DNA of 64,000 bases, taken from positions 74,400,001-74,464,000 of the forward strand of contig OZ231126.1 of assembly GCA_965153355.1 (NCBI GenBank). The letters are read 5' to 3'. The stretch comes from Flaccisagitta enflata. Taxonomy: Eukaryota; Chaetognatha; Sagittoidea; Aphragmophora. A program made the position numbers and the translations under genes. Below are positions 13,509 to 32,567 of the stretch, piece after piece. Under the pieces are notes generated by a model that was not told the DNA's origin, ran no database searches, and saw nothing but the letters and a program-made list of their open reading frames with translations. The first letter of the stretch is position 1. Every line of letters starts with the position of its first letter.

Positions 13509-13695
13509 TGTTTGTTTGATAGTTTCCCTTTTCCCAGCATTTTCTTTTAATTTGTTTTTCCGGTTGTATTTGTCTGCCTATCTCTCTCACTTTCGCTTCT
13601 TTTTTATTCTGTTTGTCTGTCTGTTTGTCTGTCTGTTTGTCTCTCTCTTTCTCTTTCTCTCTCTCTCTATTTTTTTTTCTCTCTCTCTCAATCAG
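13404..13695. repeat. (GTCT/GTCC)n and (TC)n microsatellites
   Basis: GTCTGTCT passes into GTCCGTCC and back (13405-13480), then pure TC to 13505. A second GTCT/TC cluster lies at 13608-13690. This resembles the tetranucleotide tract of family A elements, but no hairpin end is evident. Confidence 0.85.
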
Positions 13696-13986
13696 CATTT
13701 ACGACTTTTTTCCTACGGCGAAAGCCGCCTTTATTGGTACGCAAGTGCAGTTGTTGCACTTGGAAGTAGCTTACAGGCACATGCACACGCAAACACACAT
13801 GGACAACACATTCTCATTTCTCACTTCCAACTCGCAAACACGCTGTCACAATACCCCATACGAAATTCTTCCGTCCCAGCACCACGTCATTCAAGGTGTA
13901 TCAATGTTAGTCATGTTGTTTCATCTACCGCTTGAAGAAAGAAAAAATATTATGTCGCGCTTACATTCGGAAATACAATACAACTA

Positions 13987-14151
13987 CAGTTGAGCTTCAC
14001 TAGAGCGCATTTCAATGTACTGAGCAAAACTTTGCCTTACAGCAAAGCTGCCCTATTGCCAATGTAGAACTAACTACAAAATCTTTCATGAAATAACGCC
14101 TTACACGCGGGCATGCTTTATTGACGGGTGCTCTCTAGTGAAGCTCCACTG
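13987..14151. mobile_element. 165-bp MITE with TA target duplication
   Basis: Left end CAGTTGAGCTTCACTAGAG and right end CTCTAGTGAAGCTCCACTG are inverted copies flanked by TA on each side (13985-13986 and 14152-14153). The size and TA duplication suggest a Tc1/mariner/pogo-type non-autonomous element. A solo related end (GTGCTCCACTGTA) is at 21390-21403. Confidence 0.75.
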
Positions 14152-14412
14152 TATGACACTGAATATCATGAATTTGTTAATCAGCCAGTGTCATACAAGA
14201 CATTATCTTGTCTGTGGCGTTCAAAACATTTACATCAATCTTTTTCGCGAATGTATGATGATTAGCTGAGTGTCGAATTTGCTCCTGCTGAGTTCATTGA
14301 GCCATTTTCCAGCATATTTTGCGATGGAAAAGAATTTTCATCCCAAAATATTCACTTGAAAAAGATCACTTCCTATCTTTATCACCTTTTTTCTGTTCTC
14401 CTGATTATCGTC

Positions 14413-14414
<2 letters not shown>

Positions 14415-14472
<58 letters not shown>
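14415..14472. repeat. (TC)n microsatellite
   Basis: Pure CT repeat of about 55 bp with one T interruption near its right edge. Confidence 0.95.
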
Positions 14473-14474
<2 letters not shown>

Positions 14475-14756
14475 GGTTAGACCCCGTATCTTGGTCCATC
14501 ACAAGCGCGTGGTATTTGTTTGTTTGTTTGAGGCTTGGCCCGCGTAAGTCTCAGGGGACCCACTCTCAAAAAAGGCCGATGGAAGTCTTTGTTTATCCCC
14601 TTGGTGGGGGTGGAACATTGTTTGTTTGTCTCGGCGAAATTAAATCGTTCAAAATTGGTTGCGTCGCACCTCAGTTTTGACAGTACGGTGATTCTGACAG
14701 TGTGGTAGTACTGACAGTATGGCCGGGCTTGCAAATATGTGCCCTTGGGATTCACT

Positions 14757-14787
<31 letters not shown>

Positions 14788-14805
14788 CGATGATGATGAT
14801 GATGT

Positions 14806-14839
<34 letters not shown>

Positions 14840-14853
14840 AATGATGGTGATGA
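14757..14853. repeat. (GAT)n microsatellite
   Basis: Trinucleotide GAT/ATG repeat with a few substitutions. Histidine-rich frames on the minus strand are artefacts. Confidence 0.95.
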
Positions 14854-15046
14854 TGACGCATTCATATAACTTCGTACAGTATTCCCGTCTAACGATAGTA
14901 CAGGTTTCATTTTAAATGTGTGCAATGGAGCACGCTATCGAAAAGTGAAAAGCAAAGTCAAAGCAATATGTAGAGACAGAGCAAAGAATGAAAGCACAAA
15001 ATGAAATACACGATACACAGACGCATAATACATCATGATTTGGTAC

Positions 15047-15371
15047 CAGGGATGTATATAGTTCTATGATCTTTGATTACCCCCCCCGCCTTTGATTTTC
15101 TTCCCCGCGACGCGCTGCGTCGCGTTACAAAATCTATGACTTTCCTCCCCATATGGCAATATAACAGTGTTTTTAAGGTGTAAATAGTATTAAATTGTGT
15201 TTTACCAATCAGTTTTTATGATTTGGTACAGCCAAAAGTTTTATTTTCCCCAAATTTTCTTTTTTGCTCTTTTTCCCCCTTGCATTTTTTTCCCTATCTC
15301 CAAACCCTCTGATTATTTCCCCCTCCCTCCCACGGGGGGGGGGGGGAAATGTAGAACAATATACAGGCCTG
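15047..15371. mobile_element. Family C hAT-type MITE with 8-bp TSD
   Basis: The 325-bp element starts CAGGGATGTATATAG and ends ATATACAGGCCTG. It is flanked by perfect 8-bp duplications TTTGGTAC (15039-15046 and 15372-15379). Inside are CTTTGATTTTCTTCCCCGCG, a CGCG palindrome and a C/G-rich right part. It is homologous along its length to 61260-61582 and, in the opposite orientation, to 59647-59962. No coding capacity is present. Confidence 0.9.
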
Positions 15372-15472
15372 TTTGGTACACATACGAAACAACTCAAACA
15401 TCAGAGCAAATTCACTTGTGATATAGAATTATACCTTTTAGATTTACACCGCTGCCATTTGCCAATTTTCTC

Positions 15473-15652
15473 ACAGTTACAACCTGCAATAACGGATTTC
15501 ACGATGATCAAATTATCAAAATTTTTCACATAGTAGATTTTCTTTTTTCTCTTTTTTTTGGCATTGTTGACAAAAAAAAGCAAAAAAATATATCATATTC
15601 ATTATAATTAAATTTCCATTAATCTCGGATCCGTTATTGCAAGGTTTAACTG
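15473..15652. mobile_element. Family D short element (pogo/Tigger-like ends)
   Basis: Left end CAGTTACAACCTGCAATAACGG and right end CCGTTATTGCAAGGTTTAACTG are inverted copies. The other family D elements in the window have the related terminus CAGTTGAACCCCGCAATAACGG, which resembles pogo/Tigger-type termini from general knowledge. Confidence 0.65.
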
Positions 15653-15857
15653 AACATCCGCTTTTCCAGTTTTTTTTTTTACCGGAGTTTGGCAATTGGC
15701 AAATTATTGTTTGGCATGAGTCGTTTTTTGAGTACATAAACGACAAACTAGGACAAAAAACTTAATACTTGTACCTATAAATAGCAGGAGTCGGGGAAAA
15801 AAAAAAAAAAAAAAAAGGATAAGATCAGCAGAAGAACAAAAGATAAGAAGGACTAAC

Positions 15858-23760
<7,903 letters not shown>

Positions 23761-23999
23761 GTTGTTGTCGTCGTCTTGATATACTAGACCTAATTGATGT
23801 TGCGACACAAATCAAGGTTGATTATTACTTTACACGAAACGCAATTCTCGGCGTAGGTTTATTGCAAAGGCGGTTTGCTGTTAATGTTAGGATGGAATGA
23901 AGAACACCGTCGTTTTTGGTTCAAGGGTGATGCGAGGTTATTTGTTGCTGAGGGGTATTTGTTGTCGTTGATGGTAATGCGTGGTGATTTAAATCCAGG

Positions 24000-24420
24000 T
24001 GAGTATGACGATTACTCACGGCAGCTGCATGTGCAGATGCTTCAAGCTTCCGTCGACGAAAGATGATGCTTCAGCCTGCCGAGGACTGAAAAATTCGCGC
24101 ACGACGAGTCACTGCCACCGAACGCTTCGGAGGAAGTTATTGCCGCCGGTTGCTGCATAGATAGATTTTGAAAGCAGTTGCTGCATGCTGTCGCAGAATT
24201 AGGATGCTACTGTCACCAAATTAAGACGCTGCCGCCGACGAATTTATTCGCTGCAGCTGAAGATTGAAGACGCAGCGGCCGCCATATTTAAGTTACTGCC
24301 GCCGGTGATTCAATTCGCCGCCGCCGGTGAATCGAAGTCGCAGTCGGTCGGCGTCACAACGGAGAGCAGATTCGCGTAACATCACGAATGTAGCCGGATA
24401 ACAGCTTATCGACCCAAATG
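24000..24420 (-). promoter_or_regulatory. GC- and CpG-rich stretch upstream of Piezo, candidate promoter/5' UTR
   Basis: Compared with its AT-rich surroundings this block is dense in CCG/CGG and GCAGC motifs, including ATATGGCGGCCGCTGCG on the minus strand. It sits 0.4-0.8 kb upstream of the Piezo start, the place expected for a CpG-rich promoter or first non-coding exon. No TATA box or splice pair was confirmed. Confidence 0.35.
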
Positions 24421-24934
24421 GCAGCCCTGATAAGACAAAAGTTGGGTACAGCTACATACAATTAATTCAACACGTTCTAGTCGAATGTTGTTAACTGCAA
24501 GCTTAATTGCATTCACAACCTCGTCAGTCAGTCCATTTCTATCCGCCAGTCCGTCCGTCCGTATCTGTGCAGACTATGCAGTCAAATGGGTCTCATTGGC
24601 TCTGTAATAGCTTCTTTTTTGCCCAATAGTCGTAATCTACTTTGGCTTTTAAGATAAGAAACTCTTTGCTTCTTACTTCTCTCGTTTTCTCTTCGATGCA
24701 CTTTTGCTTTCCTTTTATCGTTTTGTCTTCCTTATCGTCCTCAGTTGGATTTTAAAAAAGGCGAAATCTCGTCGAGTTTTTAACTTTTTTAGATGCGTCC
24801 TCGCATCTCTATAATTGGCCGTGTCCGTCCGTCGGTCGGTTGGTCGGTTGGTTGGTTGGTTGGTTGGTTACGCATTCGTCAATATCGCGAAACTCGTCAT
24901 AATTTTGATGTAAAAGTGCATCTTCATCATCGTA

Positions 24935-24945
24935 ATCATCATTGA

Positions 24946-24981
<36 letters not shown>

Positions 24982-25130
24982 TACCATCATCGTCGTCGTC
25001 ATCGTCGTCTTTGTCGTCATCATCATCGTCGTCCCCATCATAGTCATCGTAAACATCGTCGTCCTCATCATCGTCGTCATCAGTGTCATCATCATCGTCG
25101 TCATCATTGTCGTCATTGTCGTCATGTTAC
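24935..25130. repeat. (CAT/CGT)n imperfect triplet repeat
   Basis: ATC/GTC triplets, pure CAT at 24947-24980. Methionine- or Ser/His-rich frames are artefacts. Confidence 0.9.
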
Positions 25131-25134
25131 ACCA

Positions 25135-25340
25135 TATAAAGTAGACCTTATAAAATGAGACTGTATAAAGTAGACCTTATAAAGTGAGACCGTTTTAAGT
25201 AGACCTTATAAAGTGAGACCGTATAAAGTAACACCATATAAAGTAACACCATATAAAGTAAGACCCTATACAGTGAGACCATATGAAATTAGACCATATA
25301 AACCAAGACCGTATAAAGAAAGACCATTTAAACCAAGACA
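25135..25340. repeat. 15-bp minisatellite (ATATAAAGTAAGACC type)
   Basis: About thirteen degenerate head-to-tail copies. The same unit family is at 26115-26280. Confidence 0.85.
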
Positions 25341-25377
25341 AGACGCATCAGCATTATTGTCGTCATCAAAAACAACA

Positions 25378-25415
25378 TTATGGCCATCATCATAAACATC
25401 AGCATCATAGTTACC

Positions 25416-25480
<65 letters not shown>

Positions 25481-25925
25481 CCATCAGCATCATCATCATT
25501 GTTACCATCATCATCATCAGCATCATAATCATCATCATCATTTCATCATTTCATCATTTCATCATTTCATCATTTCATCATTTCCATCGACATCATCATT
25601 ATCATCGTTTCTTTCCCGTCATCATCATAATCATCATCATCCTCATCATTGTTACCATCGTCATCATCTTTACCATCATCATCATAGTCATCAGCGTCGT
25701 CGTCGTGGTTGTCATCAGCATCATCGTTACAATCGTCATCATTTATCAACATGATCATTAACGTAGTCTTTTATTCTGTTGTCATCATCATCATCGTCAT
25801 ATTCATCATCATCATCGTCATGTTCATCATCATCATCATCGTCATCATCATCATCAGCGTCATATTCATCGTCACCATCATCAGCGTCATCGCTACAATC
25901 GTCATCGTCATCATCATTACCATTG
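25378..25925. repeat. (CAT)n imperfect triplet repeat
   Basis: CATCATCAT with GTC/GTT/AGC interruptions over about 550 bp, including a CATTT subrepeat at 25540-25580. Confidence 0.93.
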
Positions 25926-26114
25926 TTTTTTTTAGATGCGTCCTCGCATCTCTATAAGAGGGCATGTCCGTCCGTCGGTTGGTCGGTCGGTTACACATTT
26001 ATCATAATCTACTATATTTATGCCATATTACACATGAAACACAACTGGATCAATAAAGAGCAACATAGCGTAAAATCAGATTATATAGAAGACATTTTTA
26101 GTGAGATTAAAGTA

Positions 26115-26280
26115 GAACCATATAAAGAAAGACCATATCAAGAAAGACCATATAGAGAATGACCATATAAAGAAAGACCATATAAAGAAAGACCATATAA
26201 AGAAAGACCATATAAAGAAAGACCATATAAAGAAAGACCATACAAAGAAATACCATACAAAGAAAGACCATATAAATAAA
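26115..26280. repeat. 15-bp minisatellite GACCATATAAAGAAA
   Basis: Eleven nearly identical units inside the complete family A element ending at 26315. Confidence 0.95.
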
Positions 26281-26315
26281 GAAGAGGACGCATCGTTGGC
26301 CTATCTGGCCTTGTT

Positions 26316-27532
26316 TATTTCTAGAATTGTCTCTTAATACTTGCAGTAGTTTCGTGGAGCATCTTTGTGTGATAGCCAAAGGCGCCCATTGGTTCCTTAA
26401 AAATCTGATTGATTCGTTTTCTTTACCAAAAAAAGACTTCCTTATTTCATATTTACTCATAACTCCCGAACGCAATGCCTTAGGACGCTTGAGTTGTTCA
26501 AACTATTGAAATGTGATGAATTTTTTAGTCTATCAATTTTCGGTTTTCATGTGGCCAAAGCTAAAAACACGGAACGACGAAAACAATGACGTATAAAAAT
26601 GGCCGATAAAACTCTTGTGAGGGCCTTTGTTGGCTTATAAGATTTTTTTTTTTTCGATAAAAAAAATTCAGGATTTTAGCTTTTCCTTTTTCTTAAGCTT
26701 CCTCTTACGAAAAGATACATTTTGAATTCTCGCTCTGAAAAAGAAAATAAAGAAAGAACAGTTGATTAAAAGTGGAGGCTTGGCATCCTCACCGCGGCGC
26801 GGCGTTGAAGAATGGGGGGGGTTGTGGGGCGTCACGGGAGGGGGGGGGGCGGGGGGAGAGATTTCTTTCGGGGGAAGTACCGCATGCTTAAAAGGCGATT
26901 GTTTAGATTAGCGTTTCATCACAAATTTTGATTGCTCACTAACTAGAAGAAGCGAAAGGCCGAAAACGAAGTGAGAGAAATATGTGAAAACGAAAAATCT
27001 GATATGGTCTCAGCATAAGACAAGGCCGGATATGCCTAAGCTATGTCAAACGCAGTCGTTACCCTAACTCCTAACCTATTCTTTCGCATATTTACCACTT
27101 GCTTTGCTCAGCTTTGTCAAGCTGGTTGCTCAAAAAACGCAATCAGTGTGTCTCAAACAAGGGGTCAACCAATAAATGAAATGAAATGAAATGAACAAAG
27201 CGAAAATGAACATTTCTATGCACAGACCAACAAATAACGGTGCGATAGACCAATCAACCGACCGATCAACTTTAAACGAAGATAACGAGATATGATCTAT
27301 GAAATAAAATTTGTTCAACATTATTATACTTAAACTGCGCGCTGCGCCCACCTTTTCTGTGTGAAAAACACACAAAAAGTTGAGAAAAAAAGCGCGTGTA
27401 CACAAGCGTAACTCCTAAAGCTAAAAGGGGATAGATATAAAGAAAGACAGAAATAGTGGGAAACAGTTGAAAAAGAGAGAACGCTAAAAAGAAAAAGAAC
27501 GAAAGAATAATTAAGAACGGAAGAACAGAAAA
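26316..27532. other. Intergenic stretch, no gene seen
   Basis: Includes a G-rich block at 26813-26860 and a solo family A 5' end (ACAAGGCCGGATATGCC) near 27019. No exon is supported. Confidence 0.5.
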
Positions 27533-27690
<158 letters not shown>

Positions 27691-28370
27691 AGAAAGAGAT
27701 AAAAAAATAATCGAAGGCTCTAGAGAAAAAGTTTTTACGTTTTGCTGATAGAAACACCGAAAGATACTAAGCAGAACTCAACAACAGCACTGATAAGTGA
27801 GATGCTAATAGTATTGAAAACTAAAAGCATCCTTGATCTATTGTGGATGTTCATCGATTTTTGAGCCTTAAATGATACGGGCCTCCAAATGCATTGGGTA
27901 TCAGCGACTTTGCAAGAGATTGTGTCCATCCGTTGATCTGTCCGTCTGTCTGCACGTCTGTTCGTGATGATCGCGTTAAATAAGCGGGAAATGCGCATTC
28001 TCGCTCCTTCCACCTACAATTGACATCGCTCGTGTGTCAGTGTTAGCCTTTGGTTCATCATCGATTCTATTCATTTCGAAAAACAAGTTTTCATTTTGAA
28101 TGACGATGGTTTCCATGAAATTGTTATCCGTTGTTAGCCTCGAAATTATAACTGTTCGATCCTCTTTACTGTGAACTGTGAGCCGTAACGGTAAACGGAG
28201 ATTCAGATTCAGATTTAGGCATTAAGAAATTAGGTGCCGGTCAGTACGCCATTCAGATACCGCGAAAACTTCTCTAAGGACACGAAAGATCATCGATATC
28301 AACATCGACATCAAAGCATTAAGCAGCTGTTATTCAGCCTGATCATTGCCTTCATCGCGGCGTAAAGTTA
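27691..28370. other. Intergenic stretch, no gene seen
   Basis: Contains a decayed family A tract at 27925-28005 (CCATCCGTTGATCTGTCCG and ATGATCGCGTTAAATAAGCG). No supported exon. Confidence 0.5.
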
Positions 28371-28576
28371 AACAAGTGACGCGGAGTCACAATATCGTAG
28401 CCTCACCCCAACCCCACCCCAACCACTCCTGCCACGCACTAACACACCCACACACAATAATAACGGCAGTTCATAATGACGCGTTTTCAACTGGAGCCCG
28501 ACGGACCGACCGATCGACCGATGGACTGACTGACGGACCGGGGGTCGGACAGACAAAGCGTGTCCGCAACTAAAAA
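28371..28576 (+). mobile_element. Family A element with GTGAC/GTCAC 5' stem
   Basis: It starts AACAAGTGACGCGGAGTCAC, whose GTGAC and GTCAC can pair, and has a CACCCCAACCACTCC-rich body. It continues with GACGGACCGACCGATCGACC and CAGACAAAGC and ends GTGTCCGCAACTAAAAAA. The first arm of the 3' hairpin and the tag are partly deleted relative to 53617-53841. Confidence 0.75.
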
Positions 28577-29197
28577 AGACATAAAGAGACAGTGAGAGAG
28601 AATAACGGTGAATGAAAGCTATAATTCCGACATATTCGGGATGACTGGTGAGGATGTTGTTATTGTTCCGTCGGTGAATGTCTCGTTCGTTGGTGATCGG
28701 GAGTCATGTCAAACCTTTATTAAACCGGTTTTAGCATCGCGAAGCCGAAGGTCCAACGATTTTCGATTACGAGTAGGAACTGGTATTCCTGGAATTGCTT
28801 GTTTGCCCTTTCGTCGCAGTCGTTGTGTTGAGTTCGAAGGAACGGATTAAAAATTCAAAAGATTCTGTCTCTAACTTTGTGTTTGTGTTGTCGTTGAATT
28901 ATAAAAAGTTTTAATAATATTAATCGACCGATAAGGTTTCGGAATAAGGTCGGACAAAAAAAACTCCTGGGCCAACACTGATCGATCGTGAATTCTCAGC
29001 AACAAAGTGATGAGTTAAGAAAGCTTTGAGAAGAGTACTGAGAACACATGGGACGATATTTTTGAGGGTTAGAGAGCCGATTTAAGGAGCCAGAGAACAA
29101 TGACAGTCGTTGTCCCGAACCTTGATTTTGCTATTTTAATCTGTTAGCCACGTAATGTCGTCAAGTACTGTCGTCAAGTACTGTCGTCAAGTGTGAA
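28577..29197. other. Intergenic stretch, no gene recognised
   Basis: A plus-strand frame at 28608-28850 is open for 80 codons but has no recognisable domain, no clear splice sites and no conserved neighbours, so it is not called. 29155-29190 is a 14-bp triplicate (GTCGTCAAGTACT). Confidence 0.45.
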
Positions 29198-29438
29198 AAC
29201 AAGGCCGGATACACGGCCAATCCGTAGTCGCTGCGGGTGGGCAGGGGCAGTGATGGGAGTGGGCAGGGGCAGTATGTGAGTGGGCGGGGGCTGTATTGAC
29301 GCCAGGCAGGAGCGGTGATGGTGAGAAATCTGTTTTTCAGTCGATTTTGCGTCATCAAAATTTTCGCGTGACACTCAGACATTCAGACCGACCAAGGGAC
29401 ACACCCTCTTATAGAGTCGCTTAGGCAGCGACTAAAAA
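29198..29438 (+). mobile_element. Family A element (tag GTCGCTGC) with 24-bp repeat
   Basis: Begins AACAAGGCCGGATACACGGC, then GTAGTCGCTGCGGGTGGGCA. The unit GTGGGCAGGGGCAGT occurs about three times. It ends CTCTTATAG, hairpin AGTCGCTTAGGCAGCGACT, AAAAA. The tag GTCGCTGC is the reverse complement of GCAGCGAC, a version unique in this window. Confidence 0.85.
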
Positions 29439-29481
29439 GCAGTTGTCTCCTCAGAGTAAATAACTGGAGAAAAAAGAATAT

Positions 29482-29786
29482 AGCGACACCCCGCTTAACG
29501 GACTCTAGAGTAACGGATTAATTCTATTTGCTTACAACAAATACCCAATTAGACTATTGGAGACGATTTAACTGGCGCGGTTTAGGACCTCTTTTTCCCA
29601 CCAAAATATTGATGTCTTGACTCTTCGTCATTTTTGTAAGTTTTATTTTTGGTTTCTTCCCGTCCTAGCATTTTGTTTCCTATATTAGCATTTGGCAGTA
29701 AAAAAGAGCTCCTCTTATAGAAGATGAAATTGGTAGGTCCTTTAAAACCTTGATATCCGTTATTGATTATCGCGGGGTTCAATTGT
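29482..29786. mobile_element. Family D element with TA target duplication
   Basis: Left end GCGACACCCCGCTTAACGG, right end CGTTATTGATTATCGCGGGG with TTCAATTG, flanked by TA on each side. The ends resemble pogo/Tigger-type termini. No transposase frame. Confidence 0.6.
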
Positions 29787-29845
29787 ATTATAAAAATTCA
29801 ATGATTTGTGTTCTTTCAGTGTTCCTTCCTTTGCCTTTCTTTTTC

Positions 29846-30465
29846 TTTTTAGTAGCGTGCACCCAACTCTATAACCCGCTATGTCCCTCGGTCCGTCGGT
29901 CCGTCGGTCGGTCACGCTTAGCTTTTTTGGTGTTTATGGTCGGTTTTTGCATTACTGCTCTTGCCCAATTGCTTAGATAACCTTCTTGGGCAGCAGCCCC
30001 AAAGGGGACGAAGTTCTGTAGAACACAGGGGGACTTTCGTTCATTTGTCCATATGTTTGTTTCCCCCCCCCCGGCCCTCTCAGGCCTGAAATCTACCCTC
30101 ACAGGCCTGAAATTTGCCCTCTCAGGCCTGAAATCTGTCCTTTCAGGCCTTATACCCGCCCTTATAGATGAAAGGCCCAACAGGGCAGATTTCAGGCAAG
30201 AGAGGGCAGATTTCAGGCCTGAGAGGGCCTGGGGGGCGGACAGACAGACAAATGGATGGAAGAACGAAAGCCCCCCTGTGTTCTACAGGGCTTTGTCCCC
30301 TTTGGGACCGCCGCCCTGCTTCCCTTCACTCGAATTCACAATCATGCAAAGCAGGGCAACAGGAATCGCTGACCTCATATTGCCCTTGGGCGACCTGTTT
30401 ATCACTGCCTCTGCCCACCCACACGCGACGTCGGTAGCCGTGTGTCCGGCCTTGTTTTTTTTTTA
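29846..30465 (-). mobile_element. Family A element interrupted by a family B foldback
   Basis: Reading leftward it starts AACAAGGCCGGACACACGGC, with tag GTCGCGTGTGGG and GGGCAGAGGCAGTGAT, and ends in the TTTTTAGTAGCGTGCACCC terminus with a GGTCCGTCGGTCCGTCGG tract. A family B foldback (29988-30316) is inserted in its body, giving a clear order of events: A first, then B. Confidence 0.8.
29988..30316. mobile_element. Family B foldback nested in family A
   Basis: Arms GGGCAGCAGCCCCAAAGGGG and inverted GTCCCCTTTGGGACCGCCGC run through CTGTAGAACACAGGGGGACT. The core has the 21-bp TCAGGCCTGAAATCTGCCCT unit about four times forward, then inverted after 30180. Confidence 0.88.
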
Positions 30466-30550
30466 ACTACGGACCGGCCTCCATGCAATTCAAAGAATCT
30501 TACAAAGAGATGCTAAGAATCTTGTTATCATTTTTTGATACATGACGTAA

Positions 30551-31158
30551 TAACTATGGCAAAAATAAAAAAGACAATGATTTTCAAAGTGGCACTACAA
30601 GCCCATTTTATGAAATAATTTCAAATCCTTTTAGGTGGTAGTAGTATGACAAATTTATGACTCAGCAAAAAAATCAGAACTCATAAAAGTTGATTTTTGT
30701 AGCTGTAGCGACAATTTTTGCATAATTTGTCAAATGATGATTCGCCAATGGCATATGATTTTCACTTGACCTACAATTGTAACTGCAAGCTCATTTTTTT
30801 GAGCATCCTCAAAAATCTTCTCAGGCGTTCATAGCATGTTGATTTTGTGAATCAGCAAAAAAATCAGAACTCATAAAAGTTCATTTTTGTACCTGTAGCA
30901 TCAATTTTTGTAAAAGTTGTTAAAATGAATTTTCTAAAAGTTGTAAATATGCAGTTTTTTCCCTCTTTAATTTCTGATATTTTCTTGACAAAAAATGATG
31001 CTACGGGCTCAAAAATTAACTTTTTTGAGTTCTGATTTTTTTGCTGAGTAGGTAATTTGATAAACTATTACTCTCTAAAAGGATTTTAAGCAGATCAAAA
31101 AATGAGTGCGTATGAGTATATTGAAATTACTGTCTTTTTTTTTTCTTTGCCATAGTTA
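30551..31158. mobile_element. 608-bp foldback element, about 250-bp arms
   Basis: TAACTATGGCAAAAATAAAA at the left is mirrored by TTTCTTTGCCATAGTTA at the right. Inside, CAGCAAAAAAATCAGAACTC occurs twice on the left (30664, 30852) and inverted on the right near 31025. AT-rich, no coding capacity. Confidence 0.75.
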
Positions 31159-32079
31159 CTCCCCCGCCGGTCGCCGATATTGTTTATTTTCTAACAAAAG
31201 CAGTTGAACCCCGCAATAACGGATATCAAGGGAAATATTTGCATATTTGAGGCTTTGGGAAATTACTAAAGGGAAGAATCGACTTGTTGAATAGAAAAAA
31301 TAGAAAGAGTACTTGATAGCACTCGAGTTTATGATGAATGATTCAAATGTTGTTTCAGCTTCCAGGGTATGAAAAATATGAATCATCACGAGATCATGTC
31401 ATCAAGGCTTATTTCACGCAAAGGGAGCTAAATATGTGAACACTTTTTTTTACACTGAAAATTTTTAATTGTATCATTAGATAGATGATTTAATTTTATT
31501 TACATTTAATTCTAAAAATCAATGATACGGGGTCAACAATATAGCTACCCAAAATGCATTCATGCATAAACCGCTGATAAACACAAAAAAACTTAAGTGA
31601 CACAAACCATCCCATTAATTTAACTGATCATATAATTGCATGCACGCAATAAAAATAAGTATTTTAATGTAGATCTGTTTTCATACTTAAAGATTTTTTT
31701 TTACGAGCTCACTTTGCGTGTAATAAACCTCAATATGTATCATTATCATTTCCATTATTTTGATTGGACAAAAAATGATCACACGTCACAATTATGAAAT
31801 TCTTTTTTCCACATATTCAACTAGCCATAGTTGGGGGCAGGGAGTGGGGACTGGGGAGGCAAGGGAGAGGAGGTCCCCTGGCCAGGGGATGATGTTGGAA
31901 AACAGCCGTCTTTAGGAAGGTTAAAAATCTTTTTGTTTTCTTCCTTTTCCGTTTAACTGAGACATAAAAAGTTTCGACTTGGGACTTTTGTGGGTTTGAC
32001 CTCGCTCAAAAATTCCGGCTTAGCGCTGCTTTTTTTTAACTCCCACCATTTAAAAAAACATTATATACTTTTTTTTCTT
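31159..32079. other. AT-rich intergenic, solo family D end
   Basis: 31200-31225 is a solo family D terminus (CAGTTGAACCCCGCAATAAC). The rest is AT-rich with no supported exon. Confidence 0.5.
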
Positions 32080-32205
32080 CAGGCCTGTATACAATTGAGA
32101 AATCAAAGGGTTTTGAGGTGGGGAAGGAATTCAGAGGGGGAAAAAAGAAAAAAAATTGGGGGAAAATATTACTCTTGACAGCACCAAATCATAAAAACTA
32201 GTTAG
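32080..32205 (-). mobile_element. Truncated family C MITE
   Basis: Begins CAGGCCTGTATACAATTGAG and follows family C through AATCAAAGGGTTTTGAGG, GGGGGAAAATATTACTCTTG and ACCAAATCATAAAAACTAG, then stops. The CAGGGGTGTATA end is missing. Confidence 0.75.
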
Positions 32206-32308
32206 GTCAGGGTGCAAACAATGGCAACGTTTCAGTTTTTCACTCTTTTGAAACTATATCAATGACCAGATTATAATTTTCTTGAATAAAATTTACAGTT
32301 TTATAGTT

Positions 32309-32567
32309 AACAAGGTTATTAGACCTAAGTCGCATGCGTCGGCACTTTCAAAAAAAAAAGAAAGGCAGACAGACAGACAGACAGACAAACAATTTTTTTT
32401 CTCAAAAAGACATTTGAAATAGCTGTTTACTCAACTAATTTTTTTCTTCTATCATTCAAATATAAAATACGCATTAAAAAGCCTTTAAAACAGTTTTGTG
32501 ACGGACCGACGGACCGACGGACCAACCAAAAAGTGACTTAGAGAGTCGCGTAGCACGCGACTGATAA
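32309..32567 (+). mobile_element. Family A element (5' stem AGGT/ACCT)
   Basis: Starts AACAAGGTTATTAGACCTAA, in which AGGT and ACCT pair. The tag AGTCGCATGCGTC follows, then a CAGACA tract, GACGGACCGACGGACCGACG and the hairpin AGTCGCGTAGCACGCGACT, with the final A-run mutated to GATAA. The tag differs by one base from the hairpin arm. Confidence 0.75.

Larger units (their letters stand above)
24786..26315 (-). mobile_element. Compound family A element: two 3' ends, one 5' end, with minisatellite and CAT-repeat body
   Basis: Two copies of the 3' terminus occur, reading leftward (TTTTTAGATGCGTCCTCGCA at 24786 and at 25929), each followed by a GTCCGTCGGTTGGTCGG tract. Only one 5' end is seen, at 26283-26315 (GGACGCATCG then GGCCTATCTGGCCTTGTT). 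The unit 25929-26315 is a complete 387-bp element with tag GATGCGTCC. The outer part carries CAT/CGT triplet repeats and a 15-bp ATATAAAGTAAGACC-type minisatellite. Confidence 0.75.

Noticed and set aside
28608-28850. 80-codon plus-strand frame starting MNESYNSDIFGMTGED
   Set aside because: It reads somewhat protein-like but there is no family match, splice support or regulatory context, and a start in such DNA is expected by chance.
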